Assembly: GCA_017417385.1 (NCBI GenBank)
Contig: JAFPZF010000029.1
Coordinates: 125,924 to 189,923 of the forward strand
From: Bacteroidales bacterium
GTDB lineage: Bacteria > Bacteroidota > Bacteroidia > Bacteroidales > Marinilabiliaceae
DNA length: 64,000 nucleotides
Direction of reading: 5' to 3'
Of this stretch, positions 61,027 through 64,000 are shown piece by piece (positions within the stretch are counted from its first letter, which is position 1; each line of letters starts with the position of its first letter). A program made the position numbers and the translations under genes. Below the pieces are notes generated by a model that did no database searches, had not been told where the DNA came from, and saw only the letters and a program-made list of their open reading frames with translations.

Positions 61027-63261
61027 ATGACAACAGAAAACAAGACAGAGCAGGACGAGGAACTTGCGCGGCAGATGGTCAACGATATGATATATCGTAA
61101 TCCGAAGCTGTGCAAGGACGAGGCAAGCATACAAATGATAAAGACCGCATTTGAACTGGCAAATGATGCCCACAGGGGGATGCGGAGGAAAAGTGGCGAA
61201 CTATATATATATCATCCCGTAGCGGTAGCGAGGATAGCGGCTGAGGAGATAGGGCTGGGACCGACGAGCGTGACGGCGGCGCTGCTTCATGATGTCGTCG
61301 AAGACACCGAGATGACCCTGGCGGACCTAGAGCGCATATTCAATCCAAAGGTAGCACAGATAGTTGACGGCCTCACGAAGCTCGAGAACGTCATGGACCA
61401 GCAGGAGTCCATACAGGCGGAGAACTTCCGTAAGCTCCTGATAAGCATGATAGAGGACGTCAGGGTGATATTGCTGAAGATATCAGACCGCCTGCATAAC
61501 ATGCGGACCCTCGACTCGATGCCAGAGCATAAGAGGTATAGAATCTCGGCGGAGACGCTGTATATATATGCGCCAGTCGCGTACCGACTGGGACTATATG
61601 CCATCAAGACAGAGCTCGAGGATCTCAGCCTCAAGAACGAGCAGCCAAAGGTCTATGCAGAGATATATAACCAGCTGCAGGTCTGCAAGCAGAACTATGA
61701 GACAATCATAGAGAGCGTCGAGACGCCGATACGTGCTGCGCTTGACAAGAATGGGTATGTATATGAGATGAAGGCGCGCACCAAGTCGATATACTCCATC
61801 TGGAAGAAGATGCAGAACAAAGGAGTACAGTTCGACGAGATATATGACGTCATAGCGATGCGCATAGTCTTCGAGCCGAAGGAGGGACTGCAGGAGAAGA
61901 CGCAGTGCTGGGACATATATAGCAGGATAACGGAGATATTCAGGCCTAACCCCGACAGGCTGAGGGACTGGGTGAGCACGCCGAAGAGTAACGGATATGA
62001 GGCTCTTCACACGACAGTGATGAGTCCGAAGGGGCGATGGGTCGAGATACAGATACGGTCCAAGCGGATGGACGAGATAGCGGAGAAGGGACTGGCGGCG
62101 CACTGGAAGTACAAGGGAGCTAAGGGAGATTCGGAGATCGACACGTGGCTTGAGGGGCTGAAGAAGATGCTCGACACGGCGTCGCAGAACTCGATGGAGT
62201 TCCTCGATGCGTTCAAGATGAACCTCTTCTCGCAGGAGCTGATGATATTTACTCCACAGGGCGAGATGAAGTCGATGCCGAACGGTTCGACGGCACTCGA
62301 CTTCGCATTCGAGATACATTCGAGGATAGGATTCCACTGCATAGGGGCGAAGGTCAACTATAAGCTGGAGCCACTAAGCTACGTCTTGAAGAGCGGGGAC
62401 CAGGTCGAGATCATCACGAGCGACAACCAGAAGCCTAAGTATGAGTGGATAAACTTCTGCAAGACGGCGAAGGCGAGGACGTGTATCAGGGAGGCCTTCA
62501 AGGAGGAGCGCAGGGCCGTCATCCAGGAAGGCGAGCAGATGGTCCAAGAGGAGCTTGCGAAGTTCAAGTTGAGCATCAATGCGAGGATATTGCGCAAGAT
62601 GCTGACGCACTATCACTTCGACAATCGAGAGGACCTCTATTATGCGATAGGGAACAAGACAGTCAAGATAGACGACCTCGAGAAGAACCTCCGTGGGCGT
62701 TCGGCGAACCGATTCATCAAGATATGGAACCTGACGTTCGGCAACGACCATAAGGAGGAGGATAATCAGGCCGGGGTGTCGGAGTTGCCAAAGGGCAAGA
62801 ATGTCGTGCTCTCGGACGACGACAAGAAGCAGAACTACGTCATAGCGCCGTGTTGTCATCCGATACCGGGGGACGATGTCGTCGCATTCGTAGATGAGAC
62901 GGGCAAGATGCATCTACACTCGCGAAACTGCGTACATGCCATCAGGCTGATGAGTAGTCGTGGGGACAGGATAGTTGCGGCGCAGTGGGAGAGTCATAAG
63001 GTCATGTCGTTCCTTGTCGAGATAGAGATCAGTGGCATAGACCGACTCGGGATAGTCTCGGAGATCACGGGGCTGATAGCGCGGCAGTTGCACGTCAAGA
63101 TGAGGTCGGTCAACTTCGAGGCTCACGACGAGATATTCGTCGGGAACATATTCCTCTACGTATATGATGCGCAGGACCTTCAGTCGCTACTCGAAGGGTT
63201 GCGGGGAATCAAGGGGATATACAACGTCATCAGGAAAGAGCATACAAATACCGAGAAGTAG
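61027..63261 (+). CDS. rel: Bifunctional (p)ppGpp synthetase/hydrolase Rel
   Basis: 744 residues. The hydrolase domain keeps its metal ligands (His63, His88-Asp89 in LLHDVVEDT, and the later KISDRLHNMRTL), so degradation of (p)ppGpp is expected. The synthetase domain (about 240-350) has RTKSIYSIWKKM and MRIVFEPKEG. TGS starts near 400 (MIFTPQGEMKSMPNGSTALDFAFEIH), a zinc-finger-like region has CCHPIPGDDV near 620, and ACT lies at about 660-735. It mediates the stringent response. Bacteroidota often have two such proteins. Confidence 0.95.
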   Translation: MTTENKTEQDEELARQMVNDMIYRNPKLCKDEASIQMIKTAFELANDAHRGMRRKSGELYIYHPVAVARIAAEEIGLGPTSVTAALLHDVVEDTEMTLADLERIFNPKVAQIVDGLTKLENVMDQQESIQAENFRKLLISMIEDVRVILLKISDRLHNMRTLDSMPEHKRYRISAETLYIYAPVAYRLGLYAIKTELEDLSLKNEQPKVYAEIYNQLQVCKQNYETIIESVETPIRAALDKNGYVYEMKARTKSIYSIWKKMQNKGVQFDEIYDVIAMRIVFEPKEGLQEKTQCWDIYSRITEIFRPNPDRLRDWVSTPKSNGYEALHTTVMSPKGRWVEIQIRSKRMDEIAEKGLAAHWKYKGAKGDSEIDTWLEGLKKMLDTASQNSMEFLDAFKMNLFSQELMIFTPQGEMKSMPNGSTALDFAFEIHSRIGFHCIGAKVNYKLEPLSYVLKSGDQVEIITSDNQKPKYEWINFCKTAKARTCIREAFKEERRAVIQEGEQMVQEELAKFKLSINARILRKMLTHYHFDNREDLYYAIGNKTVKIDDLEKNLRGRSANRFIKIWNLTFGNDHKEEDNQAGVSELPKGKNVVLSDDDKKQNYVIAPCCHPIPGDDVVAFVDETGKMHLHSRNCVHAIRLMSSRGDRIVAAQWESHKVMSFLVEIEISGIDRLGIVSEITGLIARQLHVKMRSVNFEAHDEIFVGNIFLYVYDAQDLQSLLEGLRGIKGIYNVIRKEHTNTEK

Positions 63262-63284
63262 GAGAACAGCGGAATAACGAAGAG

Positions 63285-63319
63285 TGCAGGGATGCCGAGT
63301 GGTGTCTCTGCATTTTTTT
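63285..63319 (+). terminator. Intrinsic terminator after rel
   Basis: TGCAGGGATGCC pairs with GGTGTCTCTGCA around GAGT (with G-T pairs), followed by seven T. Confidence 0.85.
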
Positions 63320-63827
63320 ATTGACTAGTATTGGCGAGGCCGCAGATAGCGAAACGTTTGTCGGGGGAGAGGGATGAGAGGCGGAAGAAGCCGCTCTGGA
63401 TAAGTCCGTCGGAGTCGAGGATGAGGGGGTGGAGGGCAGATTGCTCGCGGGCGAAGGAAAGCCAGTCGTTGTCGTTCTTGAAATACTGCATGCCCCAAGT
63501 GGCGCTCGTAGAGGGGGATAGGCGGGGAGACAGGGCGTGGCCGATATGCCCCATAGTATAGCGAATGTTCAGTTCGGTGCAGAGACGAAGGTGGTGACGC
63601 CCGAGGTCGTCGCGATAGAGCATAGCATCGACGCCGAAAGGGCCGTGATAGCCGGAGCCGGAGAGGACCTGCTCTATACCAAGTCTAACCTGGGAGTAAT
63701 ATTTCTGCCAATCGGAGCCAGTATGGCGCTCGATAGAGTCGGCGGCGTTGGAGGGAAGGAGACGTTCTAGAGCGACAGAAGACCTTATGTTTCTGACGGG
63801 CAATGAGAAGACATTGTGCGCTGACAA
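63318..63827 (-). pseudogene. C-terminal fragment of an ATP-grasp-like protein
   Basis: 169 residues. The segment YHGPFGVDAMLYRDDLGRHH followed by LCTELNIRYTMGHIG has the G-x-D and E-x-N-x-R metal/ATP-binding layout of the ATP-grasp C-terminal half. The N-terminal half that should hold the rest of the ATP site is missing. Upstream on this strand the DNA belongs to the promoter of a divergent gene. The first 30 codons look unrelated, so the protein was probably truncated by deletion. It converges on rel and its stop abuts the rel terminator. Confidence 0.6.
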
Positions 63828-63841
63828 AATCTGGTACCGTA

Positions 63842-63873
63842 TTTGTTGATTTCAAAAATACCCTTTAATTTTG
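63842..63873 (+). promoter_or_regulatory. Promoter of the right-edge gene
   Basis: TTTG at 63842-63845, 20 bases, TAATTTTG at 63866-63873, and a start codon 20 bases later. Confidence 0.7.
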
Positions 63874-63893
63874 TGATATATATGTAAACATTT

Positions 63894-64000
63894 ATGAAGT
63901 TCATATTATTAGCTTTTGTCCTGGCTCTCCTTTGCTTTACTGCTACGGCGGAGACCGTAGAGTATGGGTATGACGCATGCGGGAACCGCATATCGAGGCA
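63894..64000 (+). CDS. Start of a secreted RHS/YD-repeat-like protein, cut by window edge
   Basis: Thirty-five codons are visible from the ATG at 63894. A clear signal peptide (LLAFVLALLCFTATA) is followed by ETVEYGYDACGNRISR. YGYDACGNRI is the typical opening of RHS/YD repeats (consensus YDxxGNRI). The gene has a consensus promoter just upstream. Whether it is a long RHS toxin-type protein or a short secreted protein cannot be told from this window. Short Bacteroidales proteins that begin with such a motif and continue with a C-terminal sorting domain also exist. Confidence 0.6.
   Translation, partial: MKFILLAFVLALLCFTATAETVEYGYDACGNRISR

Overview
The window reads as one contiguous chromosomal stretch of a Bacteroidota, most likely a Bacteroidales relative of Prevotella. 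Supporting signs: many promoters of the TTG-N19/20-TAnnTTTG type used by the Bacteroidota primary sigma factor (whose gene is present at 41949), a Rho with a long low-complexity insert, a lipoprotein TamA homologue (TamL), TonB receptors paired with DUF4249, a gliding-motility/T9SS-type C-terminal domain protein, and SiaC. Most genes lie on the + strand. Many of them use an unusual codon set, with ATA as a leading isoleucine codon and much AGG, and the + strand looks purine-rich in several spacers.

Layout. 1-7.6 kb: SpoIIM (cut by the left edge) divergent from an RDD membrane protein, then a coupled envelope set: patatin-barrel protein, YigZ, TamL. 7.6-11.6 kb (- strand): two secreted carbohydrate enzymes, a parallel beta-helix protein and a GH127, resembling rhamnogalacturonan-II degraders. 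12.4-20.4 kb: tRNA-Asp, then a housekeeping run rho, nadE, RsmI-like methyltransferase, uvrA, siaC. 21.5-26.9 kb: two paralogous lipoproteins, a TonB-dependent receptor and a DUF4249 lipoprotein. 27.6-32 kb: nrdD-nrdG and guaA. 32-34.4 kb: accessory genes (GNAT, single-HKD PLD nuclease, YfcE-like phosphoesterase). 34.8-42.8 kb: small secreted protein, secA, lgt, htrA, rpoD. 43.6-46 kb: DUF2157/DUF4401/GDYXXLXY membrane operon. 46-49 kb: a candidate non-coding RNA, a YiiX-like hydrolase, fragments of mobile-element genes and an Rpn nuclease. 49-53 kb: TIM barrel-DUF3826 fusion, acyl-CoA synthetase, truA. 53-64 kb: an outer membrane receptor, nfnA-nfnB, a BASS transporter, a CHU_C protein, rel, an ATP-grasp fragment and the start of an RHS-like protein.

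The most striking non-genic content is a family of five modular repeat elements (20423-21026, 33684-33802, 34379-34574, 39471-40066, 42902-43238). They share imperfect terminal inverted repeats and have interiors made of variable numbers of hairpin cassettes. The stems of those cassettes differ in sequence from copy to copy but stay self-complementary, which is compensatory change. All five point the same way, three abut intrinsic terminators, and one supplies the stop codon of a neighbouring gene. No transposase for them is visible here. I cannot search databases, so whether this family is already described is unknown.
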